Under the pieces are notes generated by a model. The model was not told the origin of the DNA, made no database searches, and saw only the letters and a list, made by a program, of their open reading frames with translations. Of a DNA stretch of 64,000 nt, positions 25,026 through 34,170 are shown one piece after another. The DNA is from Streptomyces sp. NBC_00572. Lineage in GTDB: Bacteria; Actinomycetota; Actinomycetes; Streptomycetales; Streptomycetaceae. Location of the stretch: positions 4,650,001-4,714,000 of the forward strand of contig NZ_JAPENX010000001.1 of assembly GCF_026341815.1 (NCBI RefSeq), read 5' to 3'. Each line of letters starts with the position of its first letter. Positions within the stretch are counted from its first letter, which is position 1. Position numbers and translations under genes: made by a program.

Positions 25026-26273
25026 ATGGAGCAGTACGAGCCCGACAGCCTGTCCGCCGCGCAGACGGCGGCGATACGCCGCAGTCTGACCAGTGGCCGG
25101 GGCGCCCTCACCCGCCGTTCGATGCTGCGCGCGGGCGGTGTCGGCGCGCTCACCGTCGGCGGCCTCGCGTCGTTGAGCGCCTGTGGCATCCCGCCGGCCA
25201 AGCGGGAGGGCCAGGGGCCCGCCTCCACCGACGTGTCGGCCAAGGAGAAGAGCGTCGCCTTCTCCAACTGGACCGAGTACATGGACGTCAGCGAGGACGA
25301 GAAGTCCCGCCCGACCCTGGAGGCGTTCGCGAAGCGCACCGGGATCAAGGTCAAGTACACCGAGGACATCAACGACAACGTCGAGTTCTTCGGCAAGATC
25401 AAGCCGCAGCTCGCGGCCGGCCAGGACACCGGCCGCGACCTGATCTGCGTCACCGACTGGCTCGCCGCCCGGCTGATCCGGCTCGGCTGGGCCCAGAAGC
25501 TCGACCCGGCCAACCTCCCCAACGCGTACGCGAACCTGTCCGCACAGTTCCGCCGCCCCGACTGGGACCCGGGCCGGTCCTACTCGTACCCGTGGACCGG
25601 TATCTCCACGGTCATCGCGTACAACGTCAAGGCGACCGGCGGAAAGAAGGTCGACTCGGTCACCCAGCTCCTGGACGACCCCTCGCTCAAGGGCCGGGTC
25701 GGCTTCCTCACCGAGATGCGCGACTCCGTCGGCATGACCCTGCTCGACCTCGGCAAGGACCCGGGCGACTTCACCGACGCCGACTACGACGCGGCGATCG
25801 GACGCCTCCAGAAGGGCGTCGACAAGAAGCAGATCCGCCGCTTCACCGGCAACGACTACACCTCCGACCTGGACAAGGGCGACATAGCCGCCTGTCTCGC
25901 CTGGGCCGGCGACATCATCCAGCTCCAGGCGGACAACCCGGACATCAAGTTCTCCATTCCGTCCGCCGGTTACATCACCTCCAGCGACAACCTGCTCGTC
26001 CCCGCCCAGGCCCGGCACAAGACCAACGCCGAGAAGCTCATCGACTACTACTACGAGCTTCCCGTCGCCGCCCAGCTCGCCGCGTACATCAACTACGTGT
26101 GCCCCGTCGACGGGGTGAAGGACGAGCTGGCCAAGATCGACCCCGACCTCGCGAACAACACGCTGATCCTCCCGGACAAGGCCATGGCCAAGAAGTCGCA
26201 CGCCTTCCGCTCGCTCACCAGCGCGGAGGAGACGGCGTACGAGGAGAAGTTCGCCAAGCTCATCGGCGCCTGA
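25026..26273 (+). CDS. potD: Polyamine ABC transporter substrate-binding lipoprotein PotD
   Basis: 415 residues. A twin-arginine motif (TRRSMLRA, residues 29-36) and lipobox LSAC (Cys53) predict Tat export and lipid anchoring. PotD-type signatures are SNWTEYMD, YTEDINDNVEFFGKI, QIRRFTGNDYTSDLDKGD and GDIIQLQADNPDIKF. It delivers spermidine/putrescine to PotBC. It lies 50 bases after the dehydrogenase and 46 before potA in the same operon, preceded by GAAAGG-type RBS. The long N-terminal cytoplasmic tail of about 28 residues before the Arg pair is unusual for PotD but common in Streptomyces Tat substrates. Confidence 0.92.
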   Translation: MEQYEPDSLSAAQTAAIRRSLTSGRGALTRRSMLRAGGVGALTVGGLASLSACGIPPAKREGQGPASTDVSAKEKSVAFSNWTEYMDVSEDEKSRPTLEAFAKRTGIKVKYTEDINDNVEFFGKIKPQLAAGQDTGRDLICVTDWLAARLIRLGWAQKLDPANLPNAYANLSAQFRRPDWDPGRSYSYPWTGISTVIAYNVKATGGKKVDSVTQLLDDPSLKGRVGFLTEMRDSVGMTLLDLGKDPGDFTDADYDAAIGRLQKGVDKKQIRRFTGNDYTSDLDKGDIAACLAWAGDIIQLQADNPDIKFSIPSAGYITSSDNLLVPAQARHKTNAEKLIDYYYELPVAAQLAAYINYVCPVDGVKDELAKIDPDLANNTLILPDKAMAKKSHAFRSLTSAEETAYEEKFAKLIGA

Positions 26274-26319
26274 GGCCCCCGTCGTCCACCTCTCTCTCAC
26301 TCCCCTGGGACCACAACCC

Positions 26320-27489
26320 ATGACTGACAAGACTGCTCACACTGGAAAGAACGCGGGCGGCGGCGACGTCCGTCTCACCGGGATCAGCAAGACGTACGGC
26401 TCCTTCACCGCCGTCCACCCGCTCGACCTGACCGTCCCTCAGGGCTCCTTCTTCGCCCTCCTCGGCGCCTCCGGCTGCGGCAAGACCACCACCCTGCGGA
26501 TGATCGCCGGCCTGGAGGACCCCAGCACCGGCACCGTCTTCCTCGGCGACAAGGACGTCACCGACCTCCCGCCGTACAAGCGGCCGGTCAACACCGTCTT
26601 CCAGTCCTACGCGCTCTTCCCGCACATGGACATCACCGAGAACATCGCCTTCGGCCTGCGCCGCCGCGGCATCAAGTCGGTGAAGAAGCAGGTCGACGAC
26701 ATGCTGGAGCTCGTCCAGCTCGGCGACAAGGCCCGGCACAAGCCGCACCAGCTCTCCGGCGGCCAGCAGCAGCGCGTCGCCGTCGCCCGCGCCCTCATCA
26801 ACCACCCGCAGGTGCTGCTCCTCGACGAGCCGCTCGGCGCCCTCGACCTCAAGCTGCGCCGCCAGATGCAGCTGGAGCTCAAGCGGATCCAGACCGAGGT
26901 CGGCATCACCTTCGTCCACGTCACCCACGACCAGGAGGAGGCCATGACGATGGCCGACCAGGTCGCGGTGATGAACGGCGGCCGCGTCGAGCAGCTCGGC
27001 AACCCGGCGGACCTGTACGAGAACCCGCAGACCACGTTCGTCGCCAACTTCCTCGGCACCTCCAACCTCATCGAGGCCGAAGTCCTGGAGACCGGTTCCG
27101 ACGTGCTCGTCACGGCGGGCGGCGGCAAGCTCCGCGTCCCCGGCGACCGCTGTACCTCCGCCGTCCGCCAGGGCGGCAAGGTGCTCGTGGGCGTACGCCC
27201 CGAGAAGATCTCGCTCGCGCACGCCGACGACGCGGGCTCGATAGCCGACGGCCGCAACCGGGTGACCGGCCGGATCGTCGACTCCTCCTTCATCGGCGTC
27301 TCCACCCAGTACGTGGTGAACTCGCCGGCGGGCGCGGAGCTCCAGGTGTACGAGCAGAACATCGAGCGCGACACCCGCCTGGTCCCCGGCGCGGAGGTCG
27401 TCCTGCACTGGAACCCGGCGCACACCTTCGGGCTGGACGCCGCCCAGGACATCGACGCGGGCGTGGAGACGGTGGAGGACGCCGGATGA
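26320..27489 (+). CDS. potA: Polyamine ABC transporter ATP-binding protein PotA
   Basis: 389 residues. Walker A GASGCGKTT (49-57), Q-loop VFQSYALFPHMD, signature LSGGQQQRV, Walker B LLLDEPLGALD and switch VTHDQEEA are all standard, followed by a TOBE-like C-terminal domain (LVGVRPEKISL, GRIVDSSFIG). This is the PotA/CysA/UgpC importer ATPase class; neighbours assign it to polyamines. The stop lies inside the start of potB (four-base ATGA overlap). Confidence 0.93.
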   Translation: MTDKTAHTGKNAGGGDVRLTGISKTYGSFTAVHPLDLTVPQGSFFALLGASGCGKTTTLRMIAGLEDPSTGTVFLGDKDVTDLPPYKRPVNTVFQSYALFPHMDITENIAFGLRRRGIKSVKKQVDDMLELVQLGDKARHKPHQLSGGQQQRVAVARALINHPQVLLLDEPLGALDLKLRRQMQLELKRIQTEVGITFVHVTHDQEEAMTMADQVAVMNGGRVEQLGNPADLYENPQTTFVANFLGTSNLIEAEVLETGSDVLVTAGGGKLRVPGDRCTSAVRQGGKVLVGVRPEKISLAHADDAGSIADGRNRVTGRIVDSSFIGVSTQYVVNSPAGAELQVYEQNIERDTRLVPGAEVVLHWNPAHTFGLDAAQDIDAGVETVEDAG

Positions 27490-28415
27490 GCACTCCCACG
27501 CTGACGAAGGAAGCGCCTCCGATAGCGGAACCGGTTCTGCGCAAGCCTTCGACCCGCAAGCGGCTCGTCCCGTACCTGCTGCTGCTCCCCGGCATCATCT
27601 GGCTGCTCGTCTTCTTCGCGCTGCCGATGGTCTACCAGGCCTCGACCTCCGTCCAGGAGGGCAGCCTGGAAGCGGGCTTCAAGGTCACCTGGCACTTCCA
27701 GACCTATGTGGACGCCTTCACGGAGTACTGGCCGCAGCTCCTGCGCTCGGTGCTGTACTCGGGCACCGCGACCCTGCTCTGCCTGCTGCTCGGCTACCCG
27801 CTCGCGTACCTCATCGCCTTCAAGGCGGGCCGCTGGCGCAACCTGCTCCTCGTCCTCGTCATCGCGCCCTTCTTCACCAGCTTCCTCATCAGGACGCTCG
27901 CGTGGAAGACGATCCTGGCCGACGACAGCATCGTCGTGGACCTGCTGAACGCCCTGCACGTCCTCGACGTGACCAGCTGGCTCGGCTGGACCGACGGCGA
28001 GCGGGTGCTCGCCACCCCCATGGCGGTGGTCTGCGGTCTCACGTACAACTACCTGCCGTTCATGATCCTGCCCCTCTACACCTCCCTGGAGCGGATCGAC
28101 GGCCGGCTGCACGAGGCCGCGCAGGACCTCTACGCGTCCCCGTCCACCACCTTCCGCAAGGTGACCTTCCCGCTGTCGATGCCCGGCGTCGTCTCCGGCA
28201 CGCTGCTCACCTTCATCCCGGCGAGCGGCGACTACGTCAACGCCGAACTGCTCGGCTCGACCGACACCAAGATGATCGGAAACGTCATCCAGTCGCAGTT
28301 CCTCCGCGTCCTCGACTACCCGACGGCGGCCGCGCTCTCCTTCATCCTCATGGCGATCGTCCTGGTGATCGTCAGCCTCTACATCCGCAAGGCGGGAACG
28401 GAGGACCTGGTCTGA
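27486..28415 (+). CDS. potB: Polyamine ABC transporter permease PotB
   Basis: 309 residues, six membrane segments expected, with LLLLPGIIWLLVFFALPMVYQ as the first. The EAA loop HEAAQDLYASPSTTFRKVTFPLSMPG near residue 205 contacts PotA, and GDYVNAELLG is typical of PotB. ATG 27486 overlaps the potA stop and the gene ends overlapping potC by one base. Confidence 0.92.
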   Translation: MSTPTLTKEAPPIAEPVLRKPSTRKRLVPYLLLLPGIIWLLVFFALPMVYQASTSVQEGSLEAGFKVTWHFQTYVDAFTEYWPQLLRSVLYSGTATLLCLLLGYPLAYLIAFKAGRWRNLLLVLVIAPFFTSFLIRTLAWKTILADDSIVVDLLNALHVLDVTSWLGWTDGERVLATPMAVVCGLTYNYLPFMILPLYTSLERIDGRLHEAAQDLYASPSTTFRKVTFPLSMPGVVSGTLLTFIPASGDYVNAELLGSTDTKMIGNVIQSQFLRVLDYPTAAALSFILMAIVLVIVSLYIRKAGTEDLV

Positions 28416-29209
28416 TGCGCTGGCTCCGAAAGAACCTCGTCGTCCTGGCGGGCCTGTTCACGCTCGCCTACATGATCGTCCCGAACGTCGTGGTCATGGT
28501 GTTCTCGTTCAACAAGCCGAACGGGCGCTTCAACTACTCCTGGCAGCGGTTCTCGCTCGACGCCTGGAAGGACCCCTGCGGCGTCGCCGACATGTGCGAG
28601 TCGCTCTCGCTCTCGCTCCAGCTCGCCGCCTGGGCGACGATCGGCGCGGTCGTCCTCGGCACGATGATCGCCTTCGCGCTGGTCCGCTACCGCTTCCGGG
28701 CGCGCGGCGCGATCAACTCGCTGATCTTCCTGCCGATGGCGATGCCCGAGGTCGTCATGGCCGCCTCGCTGCTCACCCTCTTCCTCAACATGGGGATCGA
28801 GCTGGGCTTCTGGACGGTCCTGATCGCCCACATCATGTTCTGTCTGTCGTTCGTCGTGACGGCGGTCAAGGCCCGGGTCATGTCGATGGACCCGCGTCTG
28901 GAGGAAGCCGCGCGCGATCTCTACGCGGGACCGACGCAGACCTTCCTGCGCGTGACCCTGCCGATCGCGGCCCCCGGCATCGCCGCCGGCGCCCTGCTGG
29001 CCTTCGCGCTCTCGTTCGACGACTTCATCATCACCAACTTCAACGCGGGCTCCACCGTCACCTTCCCCATGTTCGTCTGGGGCTCGGCGCAGCGCGGAAC
29101 CCCCGTTCAGATCAACGTCATCGGCACCGCGATGTTCGTCCTCGCGGTACTGATGGTCGTGGCCGGGCAGATCATCGCGAACCGGCGCAAGAAGACAGCA
29201 ACAGCCTGA
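28415..29209 (+). CDS. potC: Polyamine ABC transporter permease PotC
   Basis: 264 residues, six membrane segments, EAA loop EEAARDLYAGPTQTFLRVTLPIAAPG and the PotC-like ALSFDDFIITNFNAG. The ATG at 28415 overlaps the potB TGA and follows GGAGG. An extracytoplasmic loop carries two cysteines, CGVADMC, which could form a disulfide; this is not a general PotC trait that I know. A longer upstream frame is only a shadow inside potB. Confidence 0.92.
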   Translation: MRWLRKNLVVLAGLFTLAYMIVPNVVVMVFSFNKPNGRFNYSWQRFSLDAWKDPCGVADMCESLSLSLQLAAWATIGAVVLGTMIAFALVRYRFRARGAINSLIFLPMAMPEVVMAASLLTLFLNMGIELGFWTVLIAHIMFCLSFVVTAVKARVMSMDPRLEEAARDLYAGPTQTFLRVTLPIAAPGIAAGALLAFALSFDDFIITNFNAGSTVTFPMFVWGSAQRGTPVQINVIGTAMFVLAVLMVVAGQIIANRRKKTATA

Positions 29210-29245
29210 GCGAAGGCCGCTCAGGCACCGAAGGAGTTGGAAACC

Positions 29246-30664
29246 ATGGCCCCAGTCGCCATGCGTCTCGCTGCACAATCTCTCTCCGACGCCCAGCCCG
29301 TCCCCTTCTGGCTGGAAGACCCCGGCAAGCCCGGCGCCCTGCCCGCCCTCACCGGCACCGAGAAGTGCGATCTCCTCGTGGTCGGCGGCGGTTACAGCGG
29401 ACTGTGGACCGCGCTCCTCGCCAAGGAGCGCGACCCCGCCCGGGATGTCGTACTGATCGAAGGCCGCGAGGTGGGCTGGGCCGCCTCGGGCCGCAACGGA
29501 GGCTTCTGTGCCGCCTCCCTCACGCACGGCTTCGGCAACGGGCTCGCCCGCTGGCCGGGCGAGCTCCCGAAGCTGGAGGAGCTCGGCGAGCGCAACCTCG
29601 ACGGCATCGAGGAGGCGGTCGCCCGCTACTCCCTGGACTGCGACTTCGAGCGCACCGGCGAGATCGACGTGGCCACCGAGCCGTACCAGGTCGACGAACT
29701 CCACGAGATGTACGAGGAGATCGACCGGCTCGGTCTCGCGGACGGTCTCGAACTCCTCGACCGGGACGCGGTCCGCGCCGAGGTCGACTCGCCGACCTTC
29801 CTCGGCGGCCTCTGGGACCGCCGCGGCGTCGCCATGCTCAACCCCGCCAAGCTGGCCTGGGGCCTGAAGCGCGCCTGCCAGGACCTGGGCGTCCGGATCT
29901 TCGAGAACACCCCGGGGCTCGAACTGGTCTCCGTCGGCGCCGGCATGGGCGTGCGCACCCCGTACGGCAAGGTCCTCGCCCGCCGGGTCGCCCTCGGCAC
30001 CAACGTCTTCCCGTCGCTCGTCAAGCGCGTCCGCTCGTACACCGTCCCGGTCTACGACTACGCCCTGATGACCGAGCCGCTCAGCCCCGAGCAGCTCGCC
30101 TCCGTCGGCTGGAAGAACCGGCAGGGACTCGGCGACTCCGCCAACCAGTTCCACTACTTCCGGATCACCGCCGACCACCGCATCCTCTGGGGCGGCTACG
30201 ACGCGATCTACCCCTTCGGCGGCAAGATCAGCGCCGAGATGGACCACCGCCCGGAGACGTACCTCAAGCTCGCCGAGCACTTCTTCCGCTGCTTCCCGCA
30301 GCTGGAGGGGCTGCGCTTCAGCCACGCCTGGGGCGGCGCGATCGACACCTGCTCCCGCTTCTCGGCCTTCTTCGGTACGGCGTACCAGGGCAGGGTGGCG
30401 TACGCGGCCGGCTTCACCGGCCTCGGCGTCGGCGCCACCCGCTTCGGCGGGGACGTGATGCTCGACCTGCTCGCGGGGGAGCGCACCGAGCGCACGGAGC
30501 TGGAGATGGTCCGCCGCAAGCCGCTGCCGTTCCCGCCCGAGCCGGTCGCCTGGGCCGGAATCGGCATCACCAAGTGGGCGATGGCGCGCGCCGACGAGAA
30601 CGGCGGCCGCCGCAATCTGTGGCTGAAGGCGATGGACCGGATGGGCCTCGGCTTCGACAGCTGA
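29246..30664 (+). CDS. FAD-dependent amine oxidoreductase, PuuB-like (DAO family)
   Basis: 472 residues with a Rossmann FAD site DLLVVGGGYSGLWTALLAKE near residue 36, then GWAASGRNGGFCAAS and the late HAWGGAIDTCSRF and GFTGLGVGATRFGGD typical of the DAO/gamma-glutamylputrescine oxidoreductase group. It likely oxidises an imported amine (or its gamma-glutamyl form) to the aminoaldehyde used by the operon's dehydrogenase. ATG 29246 lies 9 bases after AAGGAG; the in-frame TTG at 29237 is inside that spacing. I believe the S. coelicolor counterpart is SCO5671; no glutamyl-polyamine synthetase lies nearby. Confidence 0.88.
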   Translation: MAPVAMRLAAQSLSDAQPVPFWLEDPGKPGALPALTGTEKCDLLVVGGGYSGLWTALLAKERDPARDVVLIEGREVGWAASGRNGGFCAASLTHGFGNGLARWPGELPKLEELGERNLDGIEEAVARYSLDCDFERTGEIDVATEPYQVDELHEMYEEIDRLGLADGLELLDRDAVRAEVDSPTFLGGLWDRRGVAMLNPAKLAWGLKRACQDLGVRIFENTPGLELVSVGAGMGVRTPYGKVLARRVALGTNVFPSLVKRVRSYTVPVYDYALMTEPLSPEQLASVGWKNRQGLGDSANQFHYFRITADHRILWGGYDAIYPFGGKISAEMDHRPETYLKLAEHFFRCFPQLEGLRFSHAWGGAIDTCSRFSAFFGTAYQGRVAYAAGFTGLGVGATRFGGDVMLDLLAGERTERTELEMVRRKPLPFPPEPVAWAGIGITKWAMARADENGGRRNLWLKAMDRMGLGFDS

Positions 30665-30687
30665 GCCCTCTTCCCACTCCCCTCTCC

Positions 30688-30703
30688 TGTGACCTACATC
30701 ACA
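30688..30703. promoter_or_regulatory. CRP/FNR-type palindrome (perfect TGTGA-N6-TCACA)
   Basis: TGTGACCTACATCACA has both consensus half-sites of the cAMP-receptor protein box intact. It is directly followed by another 10-bp palindrome, ACTGATCAGT (30704-30713). It lies between the FAD oxidoreductase and the small gene at 30794, about 90 bases upstream of the latter. Streptomyces has a CRP that recognises GTGA-N6-TCAC-type sites. Site occupancy is inference. Confidence 0.6.
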
Positions 30704-30793
30704 ACTGATCAGTAGCTGAAACCGCGTAAGAGTCGCCGACCGAATCGCTCTCTCCGTACGGACAGCGTGTCCACACGGAAGGAGACCGCTGCG

Positions 30794-31264
30794 ATGACTG
30801 GTACGGGGGCCTCGGGCGCCAAGAGTGCGGTGGAGTGGCTGGTTTCGGTCGCACCCGATCCCGACGCCTGCCGGTGGGAGTGGGAGCGCAACCCGCACGG
30901 GGTCGCGCTGCTGCCCGCCGGCAGGCGCTGGGACGTCCTGATCCTGCCGGCGGAACTCGGCTACCCCACGCTCGATGTGCTGACCCGCCTGGTGGACCGG
31001 CCGGGCCCGGTCCTCGCCGACTTCGGCGACGCCCGGATGGGTTTCTTCGTCCCGCCGGGCACCGCGACCCGCTGGCTGGGCACCGGAGTCCGCGGCGCGG
31101 GCGCCGGGACCTGGATCGTCGTCCCCTACCCGGGCCGGGCCGCCGGCGGGGTGCGCTGGCTGGTGGCGCCGGACGGCGCGGGCACCCTCACCGACGCGGC
31201 GCTCCTGGAGATGGCGATGCACGAGGCGGCGGGGCAGATCGGCCGGGCGGGAGGAGGGGCATAG
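30794..31264 (+). CDS. Unassigned 156-residue soluble protein
   Basis: Start ATG 30794 is preceded by GGAAGGAGACC. The protein begins with a Gly/Ser/Ala linker, then EWLVSVAPDPDACRWEWERNPHGVALLPAGRRWDVL, and later DARMGFFVPPGTATRW, PYPGRAAGGVRWLVAPDG. No membrane segment or signal is seen. The W/R-rich core faintly resembles small bifunctional primase/polymerase-like proteins of Streptomyces, but no catalytic motif can be verified, so no function is assigned. A perfect CRP-type palindrome precedes it, implying regulated expression. Confidence 0.7.
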   Translation: MTGTGASGAKSAVEWLVSVAPDPDACRWEWERNPHGVALLPAGRRWDVLILPAELGYPTLDVLTRLVDRPGPVLADFGDARMGFFVPPGTATRWLGTGVRGAGAGTWIVVPYPGRAAGGVRWLVAPDGAGTLTDAALLEMAMHEAAGQIGRAGGGA

Positions 31265-31323
31265 AGGGTGTGGTCCGTACGGTGGGCGGACCGGCCCGTC
31301 CGCCGTGCGGACGTCGTATACAG

Positions 31324-31353
31324 AGGTCTTGACCACTCGATTGGTCTGGACCA
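31324..31353 (+). promoter_or_regulatory. Chitinase-type 12-bp direct repeat / DasR-like operator
   Basis: AGGTCTTGACCA (31324-31335) and TGGTCTGGACCA (31342-31353) are two 12-base direct repeats with an 18-base period, about 50-75 bases before the chitinase start. Streptomyces chitinase promoters are known to carry such paired direct repeats, and the second copy is a near-match to the DasR site TGGTCTAGACCA. This predicts chitin/N-acetylglucosamine control. Confidence 0.75.
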
Positions 31354-31400
31354 TGCTGTGGCGCGCTCCCACCTCGATTCCCCCACCCCCGGAGGCAGTT

Positions 31401-33203
31401 GTGGACCGCGCCAGACCTCTCACCCTGCTCCTCGCGGGCGTCCTAGCCGCCGGAGGGCTCGCCGCACTCGGCCCCGCCGCCCAGGCGGCCGACGCCGAAC
31501 TCGCCCGCAATGGAGGCTTCGAGGCCGGCCTCGACGGCTGGACCTGCACCGCCGGCAGCGGCGCCGTCGTCTCCACCCCCACCCACAGCGGTACGAAGGC
31601 GCTCCAGGCGACCCCCGCCGGCAGCGACAACGCCCGCTGCTCCCAGACCGTCGCCGTCAAGCCCAACTCCTCGTACACGCTCAGCGGTTGGGTGCGCGGC
31701 AGCTACGTCTACCTCGGCGCCTCCGGCACGGGCACCACCGACGTCTCCACCTGGACCGGCTCCGCGCCCGACTGGCAGCGGCTCGCGACCACGTTCACGA
31801 CGGGCGCCTCGACCACCTCGGTCACCCTCTACACCCACGGCTGGTACGGCACCCCCGCCTACCAGGCCGACGACCTCTCCCTCTTCGGCCCCGGCGGCGA
31901 CCCGGTGCAGCTCCCGGCCGCCCCCACCGGCCTCGCGGCGGGCTCCCCGACCTCCACCACCGTGCCACTGACCTGGTCCGCGGTCTCCGGCGCCACCTCG
32001 TACAACGTCTACCGGGGCACCACCAAGGTCCAGACGGTCACCGGCACCTCGGCCACCGTCACCGGACTCACCGCCTCCACCGCGTACACCTTCCAGGTCA
32101 GCGCCGTGAACAGCGCGGGCGAGTCGCCGAAGTCGGCCACCGTGAGCGCGACGACGACCAGCGGCGGCGGGGGCGGCAACCCCGGCCTGCCCGCGCACGC
32201 CCTCGTCGGCTACCTCCACGCCAGCTTCGCCAACGGCTCCGGCTACACCCGGATGGCCGACGTCCCCGCCTCCTGGGACGTCATCAACCTCGCCTTCGGC
32301 GAGCCGACCTCGGTGACCTCCGGCGACATCCGCTTCAGCCTCTGCCCGGCGACGGAATGTCCGAACGTCGAGTCGGTCGCCGACTTCAAGGCGGCCATCA
32401 AGGCCAAGCAGGCCGCCGGCAAGAAGGTCCTGATCTCCATCGGCGGCCAGAACGGCCAGGTGCAGCTCTCCACCACCGCCGCCCGTGACATGTTCGTCTC
32501 CTCCGTCTCGAAGATCATCGACGAGTACGGTCTCGACGGCCTCGACATCGACTTCGAGGGCCACTCGCTGTCGCTCCAGACCGGCGACACCGACTTCCGG
32601 AATCCGACGAGCCCCGTCGTCGTCAACCTGATCCAGGCGGTCAAGACCCTCAAGGCCAAGTACGGCCAGAACTTCGTCCTGACGATGGCCCCGGAGACCT
32701 TCTTCGTCCAACTCGGCTACCAGTACTACGGCTCCGGCCCCTGGGGTGGCCAGGACCCGCGCGCCGGCGCCTACCTGCCGGTCATCCACGCCCTGCGCGA
32801 CGACCTCACCCTGCTGCACGTCCAGGACTACAACTCGGGCTCCATCATGGGCCTGGACAACCAGTACCACTCGATGGGCGGCGCCGACTTCCACATCGCG
32901 ATGACCGACATGCTGCTCACCGGCTTCCCGGTCGCGGGCAACACCGACCGCGTCTTCCCGGCCCTCCGCCCCGACCAGGTCGCGATCGGCCTCCCGGCCT
33001 CCACCCAGGCGGGCAACGGCCACACGACCCCGGCCGAGGTCAACAAGGCCCTGGACTGCCTGACGAAGAAGACCAACTGCGGCACTTACCAGACCCACGG
33101 CACCTGGCCCGCCCTGCGGGGCCTGATGACCTGGTCGATCAACTGGGACCGCTACAACCAGTGGCAGTTCTCGAACAACTTCGACGCCTACAGCTGGAGC
33201 TGA
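31401..33203 (+). CDS. Secreted chitinase, GH18 with CBM and fibronectin III domains
   Basis: 600 residues. The GTG at 31401 follows GGAGG and gives a Sec signal ending AQA|A at about residue 29. Domains in order: a carbohydrate-binding module of CBM-like jelly-roll type (about 32-165, ending YQADDLSLFG), a fibronectin III domain (about 172-255, PTGLAAGSPTSTTVPLTWSAV), a glycine linker, and GH18 catalysis (about 268-600). The catalytic DGLDIDFEG motif has E386 as acid. It degrades chitin outside the cell. A chitinase-type direct-repeat operator precedes it and a strong terminator follows. Confidence 0.95.
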   Translation: MDRARPLTLLLAGVLAAGGLAALGPAAQAADAELARNGGFEAGLDGWTCTAGSGAVVSTPTHSGTKALQATPAGSDNARCSQTVAVKPNSSYTLSGWVRGSYVYLGASGTGTTDVSTWTGSAPDWQRLATTFTTGASTTSVTLYTHGWYGTPAYQADDLSLFGPGGDPVQLPAAPTGLAAGSPTSTTVPLTWSAVSGATSYNVYRGTTKVQTVTGTSATVTGLTASTAYTFQVSAVNSAGESPKSATVSATTTSGGGGGNPGLPAHALVGYLHASFANGSGYTRMADVPASWDVINLAFGEPTSVTSGDIRFSLCPATECPNVESVADFKAAIKAKQAAGKKVLISIGGQNGQVQLSTTAARDMFVSSVSKIIDEYGLDGLDIDFEGHSLSLQTGDTDFRNPTSPVVVNLIQAVKTLKAKYGQNFVLTMAPETFFVQLGYQYYGSGPWGGQDPRAGAYLPVIHALRDDLTLLHVQDYNSGSIMGLDNQYHSMGGADFHIAMTDMLLTGFPVAGNTDRVFPALRPDQVAIGLPASTQAGNGHTTPAEVNKALDCLTKKTNCGTYQTHGTWPALRGLMTWSINWDRYNQWQFSNNFDAYSWS

Positions 33204-33269
33204 CGGTCTGCGCGTTCCAGGCACCCCCTGGGACACGACCTCGCGCGACGACCTGCCGCGCCGAACAGA

Positions 33270-33304
33270 GCCGGGCCGGAACCCCTCAGGGGTTCCGGCC
33301 CGGC
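33270..33304. terminator. Strong bidirectional hairpin terminator
   Basis: CCGGGCCGGAACCCC with its complement GGGGTTCCGGCCCGG forms a stem of about 16-17 bp around 33270-33304 with a tiny loop. It lies between the convergent chitinase (stop 33203) and PAP2 phosphatase (stop 33309) genes. Confidence 0.8.
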
Positions 33305-33308
33305 GCCG

Positions 33309-34079
33309 TCACAGAGGACCGTCGGAGTCGGGACGCGGGGGAAGCCGGTCCGGCCCGCGCCGCGCCGCAAGGGCGGGCCAGGTCATCAGGGGAACGCACA
33401 GGGCGAGCGAGGCCAGCACGTCCAGCGGCCAGTGGAAGCCGCGCAGGATCAGCCCGGCTCCCGTCAGCGCCGTCAGGAGGGCGGCGACCGGGATCAGCCG
33501 GTTCGAGACGAGGAAGGCGGCACCGAAGTACGCGACCGCCGCCGTGGCCGTGTGGCCCGAGGGGTAGTAGCCGTGGGCCCAGGGCTCCAGCGGGCCGGGG
33601 CGGGCCGTCCACTCCTTCAGGGGCACCACCAGGAGCGGTACGAGCGCCATCGCGAGGCCCGCGTACAGGGCGGCGATCCTTCGGCCGCGCCACACCGCGT
33701 ACGCCATCGCGCAGGCGAGGACGGGGAGGGCGACGGTCATGTTGCCGAGGTCGGAGGCGAGTTCGGAGAGGGACCGGGGGACCGAGTCCACCACGGCCCG
33801 GGACACCCGCTCGTCGAGCCTGGCCAAGGGGCCGTGGACGAGCACCTGCCAGGTCACGACGACGAGGGCGACGAGCGCCGAGAAGAGAGCCGGCCGCCCT
33901 GGAACAGGGGGGGTGGTTCCAGGGCGGCCGAGGGGATCGGATCGCCGCACGCCCCGGGGGGTGTGGGGCGGGCGGCCGTCCGATCGGTGAGGAGTTCCGG
34001 AGCACGAGGCTCCAGGGGTGTGCGCGACGGCACGGTGTGGGCGGGGCTGGGGAGGCTCCGCCCGGGGTGTTTCTCTCAT
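33309..34079 (-). CDS. PAP2-family membrane phosphatase
   Basis: About 256 residues with the three PAP2 boxes: PLKEWTARPGP, YYPSGHTATAA and ILRGFHWPLDVLAS, within five to six membrane segments. Such enzymes remove phosphates from lipid pyrophosphates or phosphatidate, often in cell-wall lipid recycling. The start is uncertain: ATG 34079 is the first upstream ATG but has no RBS, and the first about 70 residues are Pro/Arg-rich and may not be translated. Convergent with the chitinase across a strong terminator. Confidence 0.75.
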   Translation of the reverse strand: MRETPRAEPPQPRPHRAVAHTPGASCSGTPHRSDGRPPHTPRGVRRSDPLGRPGTTPPVPGRPALFSALVALVVVTWQVLVHGPLARLDERVSRAVVDSVPRSLSELASDLGNMTVALPVLACAMAYAVWRGRRIAALYAGLAMALVPLLVVPLKEWTARPGPLEPWAHGYYPSGHTATAAVAYFGAAFLVSNRLIPVAALLTALTGAGLILRGFHWPLDVLASLALCVPLMTWPALAARRGPDRLPPRPDSDGPL

Positions 34080-34170
34080 CTGCAGAAACCGTACGTCAGA
34101 GAAGGGGGGACCGACAGCAGGAAACGCGTCCCGCCATCGGCCCCCCACAGAGTCTTCACACGGGGTGTCA

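Noticed and set aside
28379..31678. 1099-residue minus-strand open frame
   Set aside because: Opposes potC, the FAD oxidoreductase, the small gene and the chitinase start, all with clear domains; its own sequence has no recognisable domain.
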